Shown here in pieces: positions 16,132-25,964 of a stretch of 39,306 nucleotides of DNA. The notes under the pieces were generated by a model. It saw nothing but the letters and a program-made list of their open reading frames with translations, ran no database searches and was not told the DNA's origin. Origin of the DNA: Planctomycetota bacterium (lineage in GTDB: Bacteria > Planctomycetota > UBA1135); NCBI GenBank assembly GCA_030749235.1, contig JASMKM010000053.1:1-39306 (forward strand), read 5' to 3'. Made by a program: the position numbers and the translations under genes. Each line of letters begins with the position of its first letter. Position 1 is the stretch's first letter.

Positions 16132-16472
16132 GCGAGTGGTTCCAGGAGCTCCTCGGCAATGCCATGCATCCGATCGCGATTCTCGGCTTTGTCGGTCAAG
16201 GGGTGTTCTTCATGCGCTTCCTAGTCCAATGGTTGGCCACCGAACGTGAAAAACGCAGCGTGATTCCGATCGCCTTCTGGTACTTCTCGATCGGTGGTGC
16301 GCTTCTGCTGTTGCTCTACGGCATCCTCGACCGCGACCCGGTAATCATGCTCGGTCAAAGCACCGGCTTGTTCATCTACCTGCGCAATCTCTACTTCATC
16401 AAGCGCGCTGCCCATGCCAAACAGGTCGACGCCAGCGCCCCCGATCGAGCGGCCAGCCCCGACGGCGAATAG
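16128..16472 (+). CDS. Lipid A biosynthesis N-terminal domain (LAB_N) membrane protein
   Basis: GFVGQGVFFMRFLVQWLATEREKRSVIPIAFWYFSIGGALLLLLYGILDRDPVIMLGQSTGLFIYLRNL; GTG start in a GTGA overlap. Confidence 0.85.
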   Translation: MSEWFQELLGNAMHPIAILGFVGQGVFFMRFLVQWLATEREKRSVIPIAFWYFSIGGALLLLLYGILDRDPVIMLGQSTGLFIYLRNLYFIKRAAHAKQVDASAPDRAASPDGE

Positions 16473-16490
16473 CCTTACCGCACAGCATCC

Positions 16491-18107
16491 ATGAGCGCCT
16501 CCCCTAGCACCGAAGGCCTTCGCCCAACCCCGATCCTACTGCTGCTGATCCCGGCAATCTTCGCGGTGTGGCATATACGTCCACTGCTCCCGGTCGATGA
16601 GACCCGCTACACTGCCGTGGCTTGGGAAATGTGGCGCAGCGGCGAGTTCCTGGTTCCGCATCTCAACGGCGAGACCTACGCCCACAAACCGCCGGTGCTG
16701 TTCTGGCTGATGCATGCCGGATGGGCTGTCTTCGGCGTCAATCTGTGGTGGCCGCGCCTGCTCGGCGCACTGGCTTTGTGCTTGAACGCATTCATGATCA
16801 AGCGTCTCGGCATGCGTTTATGGCCGCAACGACCACAACGCGGCAACATCGCGGCGATGCTGTTCGTCGGTGCGTTGTTCCCCTTCCTGTTCTCGACCGT
16901 TCTGATGTTCGATTTGTGGCTGGTGCCCTGGGTGGTGCTCGGTTGGACAACCTTGGTCGACGCGCATCGTGGCGCTCCGCTACTGCGCACCTCGTTGACC
17001 TTCGCTGCTGCCGTCGGTTTCGGCATCCTGACCAAGGGCCCGGTCACCTTGTTGTTCCTACTGCCACCAATGTTGGCAGCGGCCCATTGGAGTGGCCGCA
17101 GCAAGTTCATCTATGCCACCGGCGGCATTGGCATCCTGCTCGGCGCTGCCATTGCCCTAGCTTGGGCACTTCCCGCCGGGCTAGCTGGTGGCCAGGAATA
17201 TCGCGCCGCCATCTTCTGGGGTCAGACCGCCGGCCGCATCAAGGACAGCTTTGCGCATTCACGACCGTTCTGGTGGTTCCTGCCACTGCTGCCGGGAATG
17301 TTGTTCCCATGGCTGTGGTGGCCGCGTGCCTACCAAGGGTGGCGCGGTCTCAGTACCAAGGCCAAAGACATCCAGCGCCTAATGTTCTGGAGCTTGGCAC
17401 CGGCCTTCCTGTTCCTATGCCTAATGGATGGCAAGCAGCCGCATTATCTGCTGCCACTGTTCGCGATGGCCGCACTCGCTTTGGCCTGGAACCTCGACGA
17501 GAGCCCGCGCTTTGGCCTGCGCCCCAGCCTGTTGCCCTTCCTGATGCCGTTGCTTGTTGGCACCATCATGGCCCTGGCACCGCTATGGACCCCCCAGGTC
17601 GAGAACGTTGCATGGCTCAACCCACAAGTCCTGTCGCTCACCGGCATCGCCTACTTAATCTTGCTGCGTCCGGCGTGGAGTGTGCTGCAACGGGAAGCCT
17701 ACCGACCCTTGGTACTGGCCATGCTGGCGCCGATTACGGTCATCGCCTTGCACTTCGGCATGAGTCGCTCTTTCTACAAGGAATACGATCTCAAACCCAC
17801 CGCCGATTTCGTGGCACAGTGGCAAGAAGATGACACCCCAGTCGGTTACTTCGGTGCCGCCTACTACGGCCAGTTCCATTTCCTCGGTCGCCTCCACAAG
17901 CCCTTGGCGAACCCGATAAATATTGATGCCCTCCGAGCCTGGCTGAAAGCCAATCCCGAAGGGCAAATGTTGGTCGTGGTGCGGCGTAGTGATCCGCCGA
18001 CTTTCGGTCCCTCGCCTTATCCAGCACTACCGCATGGTAGTCGCTTGTTGCAGGTCTGGGAAAGTGAGCAGCTGCTGACTCGAATGGACGAGCTGGAACT
18101 TCCTTAG
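16491..18107 (+). CDS. Glycosyltransferase family 39 (ArnT-like) membrane protein
   Basis: Multiple TMs, DETRY motif and ArnT-like N-terminus (LLPVDETRYTAVAWEMWRSGEFLVPHLNGETYAHKPPVLFWLMHAGW). Confidence 0.9.
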   Translation: MSASPSTEGLRPTPILLLLIPAIFAVWHIRPLLPVDETRYTAVAWEMWRSGEFLVPHLNGETYAHKPPVLFWLMHAGWAVFGVNLWWPRLLGALALCLNAFMIKRLGMRLWPQRPQRGNIAAMLFVGALFPFLFSTVLMFDLWLVPWVVLGWTTLVDAHRGAPLLRTSLTFAAAVGFGILTKGPVTLLFLLPPMLAAAHWSGRSKFIYATGGIGILLGAAIALAWALPAGLAGGQEYRAAIFWGQTAGRIKDSFAHSRPFWWFLPLLPGMLFPWLWWPRAYQGWRGLSTKAKDIQRLMFWSLAPAFLFLCLMDGKQPHYLLPLFAMAALALAWNLDESPRFGLRPSLLPFLMPLLVGTIMALAPLWTPQVENVAWLNPQVLSLTGIAYLILLRPAWSVLQREAYRPLVLAMLAPITVIALHFGMSRSFYKEYDLKPTADFVAQWQEDDTPVGYFGAAYYGQFHFLGRLHKPLANPINIDALRAWLKANPEGQMLVVVRRSDPPTFGPSPYPALPHGSRLLQVWESEQLLTRMDELELP

Positions 18108-18655
18108 AAGTACATGGACACGCCCAAGTTGAGGGCGAGGCCATTGCCATCGACTGCTGCAGAATCGTCGAAGCTGTAGAAGGACTGCTCTAGCGCCAGC
18201 TCCACCGCAACATTGTCGGCGACGAACTGCAGCATGCCGACCGCGATGCTGATCGCGGTGAGGTCGGCCTCGGCGAAGGCACTCTCCACGGTACCGGCGT
18301 GCATGCCCAGCTCTGCGAAGGTGCGATAAGGACCGGAGGCGGAGTTATAGGCACGACCGTAGAGGCCGAAGCTCACCGCTTCGATGTCGGCACCACCCTT
18401 GATGTTGACGTCTTCGATGTTCAGCGCACCACCGACTTCAATCAGGTCGGTGACGAAGAATCCGGCATTACCGTCGAGGTGGACAGCGTCGCCATTCATG
18501 GTGCCTGTGCCATTCGAGGAGTAGCCCATATCACCACCCAGACGAATGGTGCCGGCTTCGAAAGTCTGGCCGACAGGAGCGGACCCGATTGGGTTGCTGG
18601 CGCAGCTGATGAGGCCGGCCAATGGGAGCAGGAGCAGGATCTTATGCAGGGACAT
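18104..18655 (-). CDS. Outer-membrane beta-barrel-like protein with lipoprotein-like signal peptide
   Basis: Signal MSLHKILLLLPLAGLISCASN, alternating strand pattern, terminal ...LNLGVSMYF. Confidence 0.6.
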   Translation of the reverse strand: MSLHKILLLLPLAGLISCASNPIGSAPVGQTFEAGTIRLGGDMGYSSNGTGTMNGDAVHLDGNAGFFVTDLIEVGGALNIEDVNIKGGADIEAVSFGLYGRAYNSASGPYRTFAELGMHAGTVESAFAEADLTAISIAVGMLQFVADNVAVELALEQSFYSFDDSAAVDGNGLALNLGVSMYF

Positions 18656-18800
18656 CGTTGGGTTTTGATGTTGGGGTGAGCGCAGAGATTAGACCCGTTC
18701 CCCTAGGGAGTCAATCGAGGACCGTTACGGCTTCCGACCGAATTCGTCATACGGAGAGGATTTAGGTCGAATATACCCCCTTTGCGCCGCAATTGAAGAC

Positions 18801-18833
18801 GCCCCCTCAGCCGCCGGAAGCAGCTGAGGGGGC
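18801..18833 (-). terminator. Strong 11-bp inverted repeat, probable terminator of the subtilase gene
   Basis: GCCCCCTCAGC (18801-18811) / GCTGAGGGGGC (18823-18833), 11-nt loop, 19 nt past the stop; only a weak U-tract. Confidence 0.6.
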
Positions 18834-18851
18834 GGGAAATGAGGGAATCGA

Positions 18852-20348
18852 CTATTGGATCACCGAGGAGTGGATGTTGGACACATTGCCCGCCTCGCAA
18901 GCCTGTACCCAAACAGTGCGACCGGTGCCGCGGCTAGGTACGAAGGAGCTGCCGTTGGCAATGCCAGCGGCGTTGGCGATCATGTTCAGCACCACGGTGT
19001 TGTTGGCGATGCCCAGGAACATGCCGGTGTTCCACTCGAAGGAGCTTCCCAAACCTTGCAGCGAGTAGGCCACGATGACCTGTGCCGAAGGCGTGCAGTC
19101 TGCCACATCTGCGTTGGCGATAGCGCCACCGGTGATGGTGCCCAAGGTCAGAACCAAAGGACTGGTCGGACTAGCTTCCAGTGCCTTGCGCAGGTTCACG
19201 CGACCATGGCCATAGATGTTGTCCTCGCCAGCCGCGCCGAGGTCGTCACAGCTATCTAGCAGGATGTCTTCCACTGCCTGTGCGGAGATTCCAGGGTTGT
19301 TGGCGTAGATCATCGCAGCGACGCCGTTGGTCAGCGGGGTCGAGAAGCTGGTACCCGAAGGTGCGCTATAACCGCCACCCACCGAGGTGGTCTCAATGCT
19401 GACTCCAGGAGCAACGCAGTCCACGGCCAAGCCGTAGCTAGACCAACTGGCCCTCGCGTCATTGCTACGGGTGGCACCGACGATGATGACGTCGGGGTAA
19501 TCGAAGCTGCTGTGGTTCTGGTCGGAGTTGCCTGCAGCGTAGAAGTACAGACCGCCTTGACCCTTGATGTAGGTTCCAGCAGTTCCGACGGAAGAGTTTT
19601 CCACACCGGAGTAGCTTGAACTGGCGGTCGATGCGCCGTTGTCTATGGCAACCATCGCACCACCGGTGATGTCACTGAGATAAGCGCCACCGCCGGAAGA
19701 CTCACTGACGCGAATCGGCATGATCTGGATTTTCCATGCGACACCTGCGACTCCGAATCCGTTGTTACCTTCTGCACCGATGCATCCAGCGACGTAGGTG
19801 CCGTGGCCATTGATGTCTTCCATGTCGCCGCCTTGGGATTGCCAAAGGCCGGAGACCTGGTTGTAACCGTCGATGAGGTTATTGACCAAATCAGGATGAT
19901 TGGTGTCGATACCGGTGTCTGTGTAGGCAGCGATGATGGAACTTGCATCGGTCAGCGTATTCCAACCGAGTTCAGACTCCATGTTCTGATGATGCCACTG
20001 GTTACCGAAGCGCGAATCGTTCGGCGTATTCAGTGGGTAGCAGATCCAATCGGGCTCGACGTATTCGTAATCGCCGGTCGCCATCAACTCGGCACTAAGC
20101 GCATCCTCGGTCATTCCTTCCGGAACGCTGATAATGAACGTGTCAATGCGCTCGTCGTATTTAATCAACGACGCCTGGAGGCGATCGCGAGCGGCTTCAA
20201 GGTTGGGGCCATCCTGCAGTGGGCGAGCAATCATGCGTCCGGACAACTCCATGTAGCCGGGACGGTGCTTGAATTGCTCTTGAGCGGACAGGTCATTGGC
20301 CGCCAACGCAAGGATGGGGAGAAGTAAAAGTGTGCTTTTTAAGGACAT
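18852..20348 (-). CDS. S8 family serine peptidase (subtilisin-like), secreted
   Basis: Catalytic triad motifs YTDTGIDTNHPDL, NGHGTYVAGCIGA, GTSFSTPLTNGVAAMI; signal peptide. Confidence 0.95.
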   Translation of the reverse strand: MSLKSTLLLLPILALAANDLSAQEQFKHRPGYMELSGRMIARPLQDGPNLEAARDRLQASLIKYDERIDTFIISVPEGMTEDALSAELMATGDYEYVEPDWICYPLNTPNDSRFGNQWHHQNMESELGWNTLTDASSIIAAYTDTGIDTNHPDLVNNLIDGYNQVSGLWQSQGGDMEDINGHGTYVAGCIGAEGNNGFGVAGVAWKIQIMPIRVSESSGGGAYLSDITGGAMVAIDNGASTASSSYSGVENSSVGTAGTYIKGQGGLYFYAAGNSDQNHSSFDYPDVIIVGATRSNDARASWSSYGLAVDCVAPGVSIETTSVGGGYSAPSGTSFSTPLTNGVAAMIYANNPGISAQAVEDILLDSCDDLGAAGEDNIYGHGRVNLRKALEASPTSPLVLTLGTITGGAIANADVADCTPSAQVIVAYSLQGLGSSFEWNTGMFLGIANNTVVLNMIANAAGIANGSSFVPSRGTGRTVWVQACEAGNVSNIHSSVIQ

Positions 20349-20599
20349 GAAGGAATTGGGGAAGATCCGGGAGGTCTCTAATTTCTACCATGCTTTTCCG
20401 CGTATTTTCGAGAAAAAGGGTATTTAGAGCACTTCATTGCCCGCAAGGCGGGCTCCCAGGCTTCGTCGGCGGCCTATTCGAGCTCGGCGAGCCGCCCAGG
20501 CTCACTCTGGCGCAGCTCGACAGCTGGTGCGGGTCACCCTATTCGGCCACCACGAATCGAAAGTGATCGACAAAAAACCCATGCAATGTTTCTGCTGAA

Positions 20600-21442
20600 T
20601 CAGCCTTCGATCACCCAGGTCGCCACAATCGGACAGTGATCGGAGGCGATCGGTTCACTCAGCACCTGATAGTCCTTCAGGCTCGCACCCTGACCGGCTT
20701 GGTTCAGGAACCAATCAATCTTGAGATCGGCATCCTTCGACGGGAAGGTCGGCTGGTGGGTGGCATCGGCGGCTTGCCAACCCGCGTCGAACAACACCTT
20801 CATCGGCTGGCTGTCGGGTTGTGCGTTCAGATCGCCCACCAATAAGGTGGGCATGTCGGCTGGCAATAGCCGTGCATTCAGCGCTTGAGCCTGCGCGATG
20901 CGGTCGGAAGGGTCGCTGGTGTGATCCAGATGGGTGCCGACGAAGCGGATGCGTCGGCCGGTCTGAGGTACCTCGACGACCACGGCGACGGCGACGCGTT
21001 TCTCGTGATGAGGTTCGGCGGGCAGCAAGAAGACATCGGAATCGACGATAGGCCAGCGTGACAGGACGGCATCGCCGTAGGAGCCGCCCATGTACGGGAT
21101 GGCTTCACCGAAGACGACCGAATCCATGCCAGTGAGCGCGGCCAGCTGCACATCCTGCTCTATCCCGCTGGCGCGGCCAGTGCCGGAATCGACTTCTTGC
21201 AGGGCGACCAGAATCGGTCGCTCGGAACGGATTATGTCGGCGAGGCGCTTCAAGTCGAAGACGCCGTCAGTGCCCTCGCCGTGGCGGATGTTGTAGCTCA
21301 TGACCTTCACCTCTGCGGCAGTCGGCTGCAACGCGGCCTGGGCGAGCTTGGCATCACCCTGCTTGCAGGTGCTTTGGCAAGCCGTGAGCGCGAAGAGCAG
21401 CGAAAGGGTGAAGCAGAAGTGACGAAGGCCTAACATTGGCAA
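20600..21442 (-). CDS. Endonuclease/exonuclease/phosphatase (EEP) family protein, lipoprotein-like
   Basis: VMSYNIRHGEGTDG, LVALQEVDSGTGR, GDLNAQPDS, SDHCPIVATW; lipobox LTAC. Confidence 0.9.
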   Translation of the reverse strand: MPMLGLRHFCFTLSLLFALTACQSTCKQGDAKLAQAALQPTAAEVKVMSYNIRHGEGTDGVFDLKRLADIIRSERPILVALQEVDSGTGRASGIEQDVQLAALTGMDSVVFGEAIPYMGGSYGDAVLSRWPIVDSDVFLLPAEPHHEKRVAVAVVVEVPQTGRRIRFVGTHLDHTSDPSDRIAQAQALNARLLPADMPTLLVGDLNAQPDSQPMKVLFDAGWQAADATHQPTFPSKDADLKIDWFLNQAGQGASLKDYQVLSEPIASDHCPIVATWVIEG

Positions 21443-21466
21443 GACTTTACCGTTGTCACACTACAC

Positions 21467-23446
21467 ATGCTCAAACCTCACCTCATGAATCTCGCCGTCG
21501 GTTTCCTGACGTTGATGACCATCTCCACCGCCACGACCGCTTCCGCACAGGAAGCCGAACGCGACCTGACCGAGCGCCCTAACCAGGCGCGCCTGGAGAA
21601 GACCATCTTCAGTCCGCTGGATCTGCCCACGCCGAACAGCCGCCGTTTGGCCTCCGGCGCGCCGGGCCCGGATTATTGGCAGCAGACGGTCGACTACGAA
21701 ATCAAGGCTTCCTTGGATCCAGAGACCCGCATCGTGCATGGTGAGGCACACATCACCTACACCAACGCGTCGCCGCATGACCTGGAGTACATCTGGATGA
21801 ACCTCGAGCAGAATGCCTTTCGCGAGGACAGCATCGCCGCGGCCGTCGGTGCTGCTACTGCCATCGGCATGAGCGAGACCGAAGGTGACGGCTACACCAT
21901 CTCAGAGATTAAGAGCGGCAACAAGGCACTGGATTTCCAGGTCTACGACACGCTTGGCCGCATCACCCTGGTCAAGCCAATCAAGGCCAATGGCGGCAAG
22001 TTTGAGTTCGACATCACTTGGGACTTCACCATCCCCAAGAACGTGTTCCGACGCTTTGGCATCCGCGATTTCAAAAAGGGCAAGGTCTATGAAATCGCCC
22101 AATGGATCCCGGCAGTCGCCGTCTACGACGATGTGCATGGTTGGAACACCATGCCCTACATTGGCACCGGTGAGTTCTACTCCAACTTCGGCACCTACGA
22201 CGTGGAACTGACCGTACCAAGCGAAATGATCGTGGCCGCCACCGGCGAGTTGACCAACGCCAAGGAAGTCTTGACCAGCGATCAGTACGCCGCATGGAAG
22301 AAAGCGAAAAAGAGCGAGGAGACGGTCATGATTATGGACCGCGACGACGTTGGCAAAGAAGGTTCGCGCCCCACCGGCAAGGACACCTTGACCTGGAAGT
22401 TCCACGCTGAGGATGTACGTACCTTCGCTTGGGCATGTTCGGACGCCTTCATCTACGATGCCGCCAGCACCAGTGACGGCACTTTCGTGCAAACCTTCTA
22501 CCCCGCCGAGGGTCTACCGGTCTGGGGCGACGCTACCCAGATGGCGCGTGTTGCGATTGAAGGCTACAACCAGCGCCTCATTCCTTATCCCTACCCCACC
22601 GCATCGAACGTGTTGGGAGCCGAAGGTGGCATGGAATATCCGATGATCATCTTCTGCCGCGGGCGTAGCGAGAGCAGCGTTTATGGCGTGACGACCCACG
22701 AAATCGGCCATAACTGGTTCCCGATGGTCATCAACACCGATGAGCGTCGCCATGCGTGGATGGACGAAGGATTCAACACCTTCATCAACGGTTACTCGAC
22801 CGCCGACTGGTTCGGCGAGCAAGGCCTCAGCGAGAACGACCCGGCGCGCTTCGCGATGTTCATGACCGACCCAAAACAGATGCCGGTGGCGACGCCTCCG
22901 GACATGCTCGGTAGCATGGAGCTCGGCGTATTGGAATATATGAAGACTGGCGTGGGCCTGACCTTGCTGCGCGAGACCATTCTTGGTCCGGAGCGTTTCG
23001 ACTATGCCTTCCGCAAGTACATGGAACGCTGGGCCTTCAAGTCGCCACAACCTGCAGATTTCTTCCGCACCATGGAGGACGCATCAGGCATGGACCTCGC
23101 TTGGTTCTGGCGCGGCTGGTTCTACGAGAATGCCTATCTGGATTGGGAAGTGAGTGGCGTGGCCAAGCCGAAGCCTGGCGTGGGTCCTCGCGTGCGCTTG
23201 GACAACTTAGGCAAGCTGGTGATGCCGGTGCACCTGCGCGTAACTTACACCGACGGCAGCAGCGAGGATTACACCCGGCCGGTGGAAATCTGGTTTCAGG
23301 CGAACCGCGTCGTGATCGAGTTGCCTGGGAATCTCGAAATCGCCAAGGTGACCATCGACCCGGACAAGCGTTACCCCGACATTGATCGCAAGAACAACAT
23401 TTGGGATGTCGAGAAGAGGCGTGCCGAGAAGGCCAAGTCCCAGTAA
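21467..23446 (+). CDS. M1 family (aminopeptidase N-like) metallopeptidase, secreted
   Basis: HEIGHNWFPMVINTDERRHAWMDEGFNTF (HExxH-18-E), GGMEYP exopeptidase motif, signal peptide. Confidence 0.95.
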   Translation: MLKPHLMNLAVGFLTLMTISTATTASAQEAERDLTERPNQARLEKTIFSPLDLPTPNSRRLASGAPGPDYWQQTVDYEIKASLDPETRIVHGEAHITYTNASPHDLEYIWMNLEQNAFREDSIAAAVGAATAIGMSETEGDGYTISEIKSGNKALDFQVYDTLGRITLVKPIKANGGKFEFDITWDFTIPKNVFRRFGIRDFKKGKVYEIAQWIPAVAVYDDVHGWNTMPYIGTGEFYSNFGTYDVELTVPSEMIVAATGELTNAKEVLTSDQYAAWKKAKKSEETVMIMDRDDVGKEGSRPTGKDTLTWKFHAEDVRTFAWACSDAFIYDAASTSDGTFVQTFYPAEGLPVWGDATQMARVAIEGYNQRLIPYPYPTASNVLGAEGGMEYPMIIFCRGRSESSVYGVTTHEIGHNWFPMVINTDERRHAWMDEGFNTFINGYSTADWFGEQGLSENDPARFAMFMTDPKQMPVATPPDMLGSMELGVLEYMKTGVGLTLLRETILGPERFDYAFRKYMERWAFKSPQPADFFRTMEDASGMDLAWFWRGWFYENAYLDWEVSGVAKPKPGVGPRVRLDNLGKLVMPVHLRVTYTDGSSEDYTRPVEIWFQANRVVIELPGNLEIAKVTIDPDKRYPDIDRKNNIWDVEKRRAEKAKSQ

Positions 23447-23611
23447 CCCCTTAGTTGGACACCGGGGCATGACCTTCCGGCAGTCAGGATTGGCGTGCCG
23501 GCCAGATGTGAAGAGGTCAGGTTGCATTACGGTATTCGCCACAATTCCAGACTCTATTGCAGGGATTTCCCAGTCCCCACAAGGCAAATCATGGTTTACT
23601 CTGGAAGGTTC

Positions 23612-25936
23612 ATGCCCTTCCCCTCTATCCGCCGATTTGTGGTGGCCTTCTTGGCGACCGTCTGTCTCACCGCGCAAGCCGTGGCGACTTGGTCGATCGT
23701 GGTGGTCGACCTGGTTACCGGTGAGATCTGCGTGGCCTGTGCCACCTGCATCGAGAACTTCAACTTACGCAGTGCCGTTGGCATCCTGGCCGAGGAGGCT
23801 GGTGCTGGGGCTTCGCAGGCCTACGGTGCACCAGCCACCACGCGGATTCTGATCAACGATTTGCTGCTCGCGGGCGTTCCGCCAGAGGAAATCCTTGCTG
23901 AAATCGAATCCTTCGATCCGCAGTATCAGGCGCGCCAGTTTGGCATCGTCGACTTGGCCGGGCGCGCCGCAGCCCATACGGGTACGAGCGATGGTGCATG
24001 GGCTGGTCATGTCACTGGCCGCGTCGGCAACCTTGTCTACGCCATCCAGGGCAACGTACTGACTGGCGCCCCGGTGGTGCTTGAGGCCGAACAAGCGCTC
24101 ATCAACACCCAAGGTGATTTGAGCCAACGCGTGATGGCCGCGATGGAGGCCGCCCAAGCCATGGGTGGCGACGGCCGCTGCTCCTGCAACACTCAGGATC
24201 CGGAAGCTTGCGGTTCGCCGCCGGCCAACTTCACCAAGAGTGCCCATGTGGGTTTCTTCATCATCGGCCGCCCTGGCGACAACCCCTACTGCCACAACTT
24301 CGGCTGTGCCGCCGGTGACCTCTACCTTGCCATCAACAAAGCTGGCCTAGTCGCCACCGACCCGGATCCAGTGTTTGAAATCCGCATCAAATACGACGAA
24401 TGGCGTAGCGACCTGATTGGCCGTCCCGACGGCAACTTGTCGAGTGTGTTCGCCTACAGCAATGAGACCGAAGCCGGCGCCACCACGCCGTTGAGTTTCG
24501 TGATCGACTTGGCGGATGTGGATGGGACCATGCTCACCACCGGTGGCGCCACCATCAGTTTGGAACATGATCCCACTTCCGCCGGCATGTCTAGCTTGCA
24601 TCAAGTCACCGACCATAACGACGGCACCTACACTGTCGAGGTGATGCCCGGTGCTGGTGCTGGCTTGGACCAACTGCGCTTCATCGTCGACGATGGCATC
24701 CGCCCCGTGACCTTATGGCCACCGACGCGCCTGCTACACCGTGCACCTACGCCGACGCCACTGACTAGTGGCCAAGCGATTGCGGGATTGAATAGTTTTC
24801 AAGATCTGCGATCGGCCTTCCCTCTTGCTGACGGCCACCGTGCCTGGGTCCTTGCCGACCGCGGTTCCGGCCAGGAGCTACTGCGCCACACGCGCCCGAA
24901 CCTCAATAGCCCCTTCGCCTTGGACATGGATTTCGGCATCGCCAACTTCGCCATGGCCAACCTGCGCGACCTGTGGATCAGCGATGATGAATTGCGGATG
25001 ACCTTCGCGGCCTTCATGCCTGCCGACGGTAGCAAGCGCCTGTTCACCACCACCCGCCCCACCGCCCTGGATGACTTCGATGAGCCGACCTTGCTGGTCG
25101 ACCTCGACAGCGACTTCGAGGAAGGTGGTCCATGGTTAAGCGACAACGAGATGGAAATCTGGTTCCATTCCACTCGTGATGGTCAGTCCGACATCTGGCA
25201 TGCCAAACGCCTGAACCGCGAGGCGCGCTGGTTCCCGCCAACCAAGGTGGGTTCCGTGTCCACCGCCGGGAATGAGCGTTATCCGATGTTGTCGGCTGGC
25301 AGCACGCGGATGTGGCTTAGCCGACGCAACGTCGGCGAGTCCCTACTGCAGGTCGCCGAACGCAACCCTGATGGCAGCTTCGAATCCACCACCACCGCAG
25401 CGGGCAGCTTCTCCACTCCGAACGCTGCGGCAGTCGCCGTCGGCATGACCTTCGATTCGCTCGGTAATGCATCTAGCTTGTGGCACCTCGGTGGCACGAG
25501 TCCAGCGAGCAAGCAGCTGATGATGTCGCATATGCCAGCCTCTAGCTTGACGGTCACCCCAGAGAGTCTCAGCGAAAGTACAGGCGGCGTATTTCAGTTC
25601 CACTTGGCTGCTGGCCCCGACTTCGCCAATGCCAGCTACACGCTGCTGGTCGGCGGGCCTGAGCCGGGCAGTTATTTGGACGGCGTCGGCACATTGCCTA
25701 TCACCCAGACCGTGGGCCTGACTAGTGCGATTCGCGCCTTGTACAACAGTCCAGAATTGACTGGCGGCAATGGTTCACTCGACCCCACAGGAATGGCGAG
25801 CGTGAGTTGGACCGTGCCTGCCGGTGCTGGCCTGCCTGCTGGATTGATCGATCGTGATCTGGGCGTGTGCTTCGTGGCGCAGAAGGCCGGCGAACACTTC
25901 CTCAGTGAAGCGGTCGTGGTACGCATCACGCCGTAG
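23612..25936 (+). CDS. Secreted DUF1028-domain protein with C-terminal repeat (PD40/beta-propeller-like) region
   Basis: TWSIVVVDLVTGEICVACATCIENFNLRSAVGILAEEAGAGASQA... matches DUF1028; later NEMEIWFHSTRDGQSDIW PD40-like; signal peptide from ATG at 23612. Confidence 0.8.
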   Translation: MPFPSIRRFVVAFLATVCLTAQAVATWSIVVVDLVTGEICVACATCIENFNLRSAVGILAEEAGAGASQAYGAPATTRILINDLLLAGVPPEEILAEIESFDPQYQARQFGIVDLAGRAAAHTGTSDGAWAGHVTGRVGNLVYAIQGNVLTGAPVVLEAEQALINTQGDLSQRVMAAMEAAQAMGGDGRCSCNTQDPEACGSPPANFTKSAHVGFFIIGRPGDNPYCHNFGCAAGDLYLAINKAGLVATDPDPVFEIRIKYDEWRSDLIGRPDGNLSSVFAYSNETEAGATTPLSFVIDLADVDGTMLTTGGATISLEHDPTSAGMSSLHQVTDHNDGTYTVEVMPGAGAGLDQLRFIVDDGIRPVTLWPPTRLLHRAPTPTPLTSGQAIAGLNSFQDLRSAFPLADGHRAWVLADRGSGQELLRHTRPNLNSPFALDMDFGIANFAMANLRDLWISDDELRMTFAAFMPADGSKRLFTTTRPTALDDFDEPTLLVDLDSDFEEGGPWLSDNEMEIWFHSTRDGQSDIWHAKRLNREARWFPPTKVGSVSTAGNERYPMLSAGSTRMWLSRRNVGESLLQVAERNPDGSFESTTTAAGSFSTPNAAAVAVGMTFDSLGNASSLWHLGGTSPASKQLMMSHMPASSLTVTPESLSESTGGVFQFHLAAGPDFANASYTLLVGGPEPGSYLDGVGTLPITQTVGLTSAIRALYNSPELTGGNGSLDPTGMASVSWTVPAGAGLPAGLIDRDLGVCFVAQKAGEHFLSEAVVVRITP

Positions 25937-25964
25937 ATTCGCCGCGACGCTACCCTGTGCCGCA

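Noticed and set aside
16622-17833. 403-aa plus-strand ORF inside the GT39 gene in another frame
   Set aside because: Low-complexity Arg/His/Gly-rich translation typical of out-of-frame reading of GC-rich DNA; the GT39 frame has coherent TM segments and family motifs.
20439-20453. GCCCGC-AAG-GCGGGC hairpin between subtilase and EEP genes
   Set aside because: Noted as a possible weak terminator for the EEP gene, but lacks a T-run on either strand and has a 3-nt loop; not enough to annotate.
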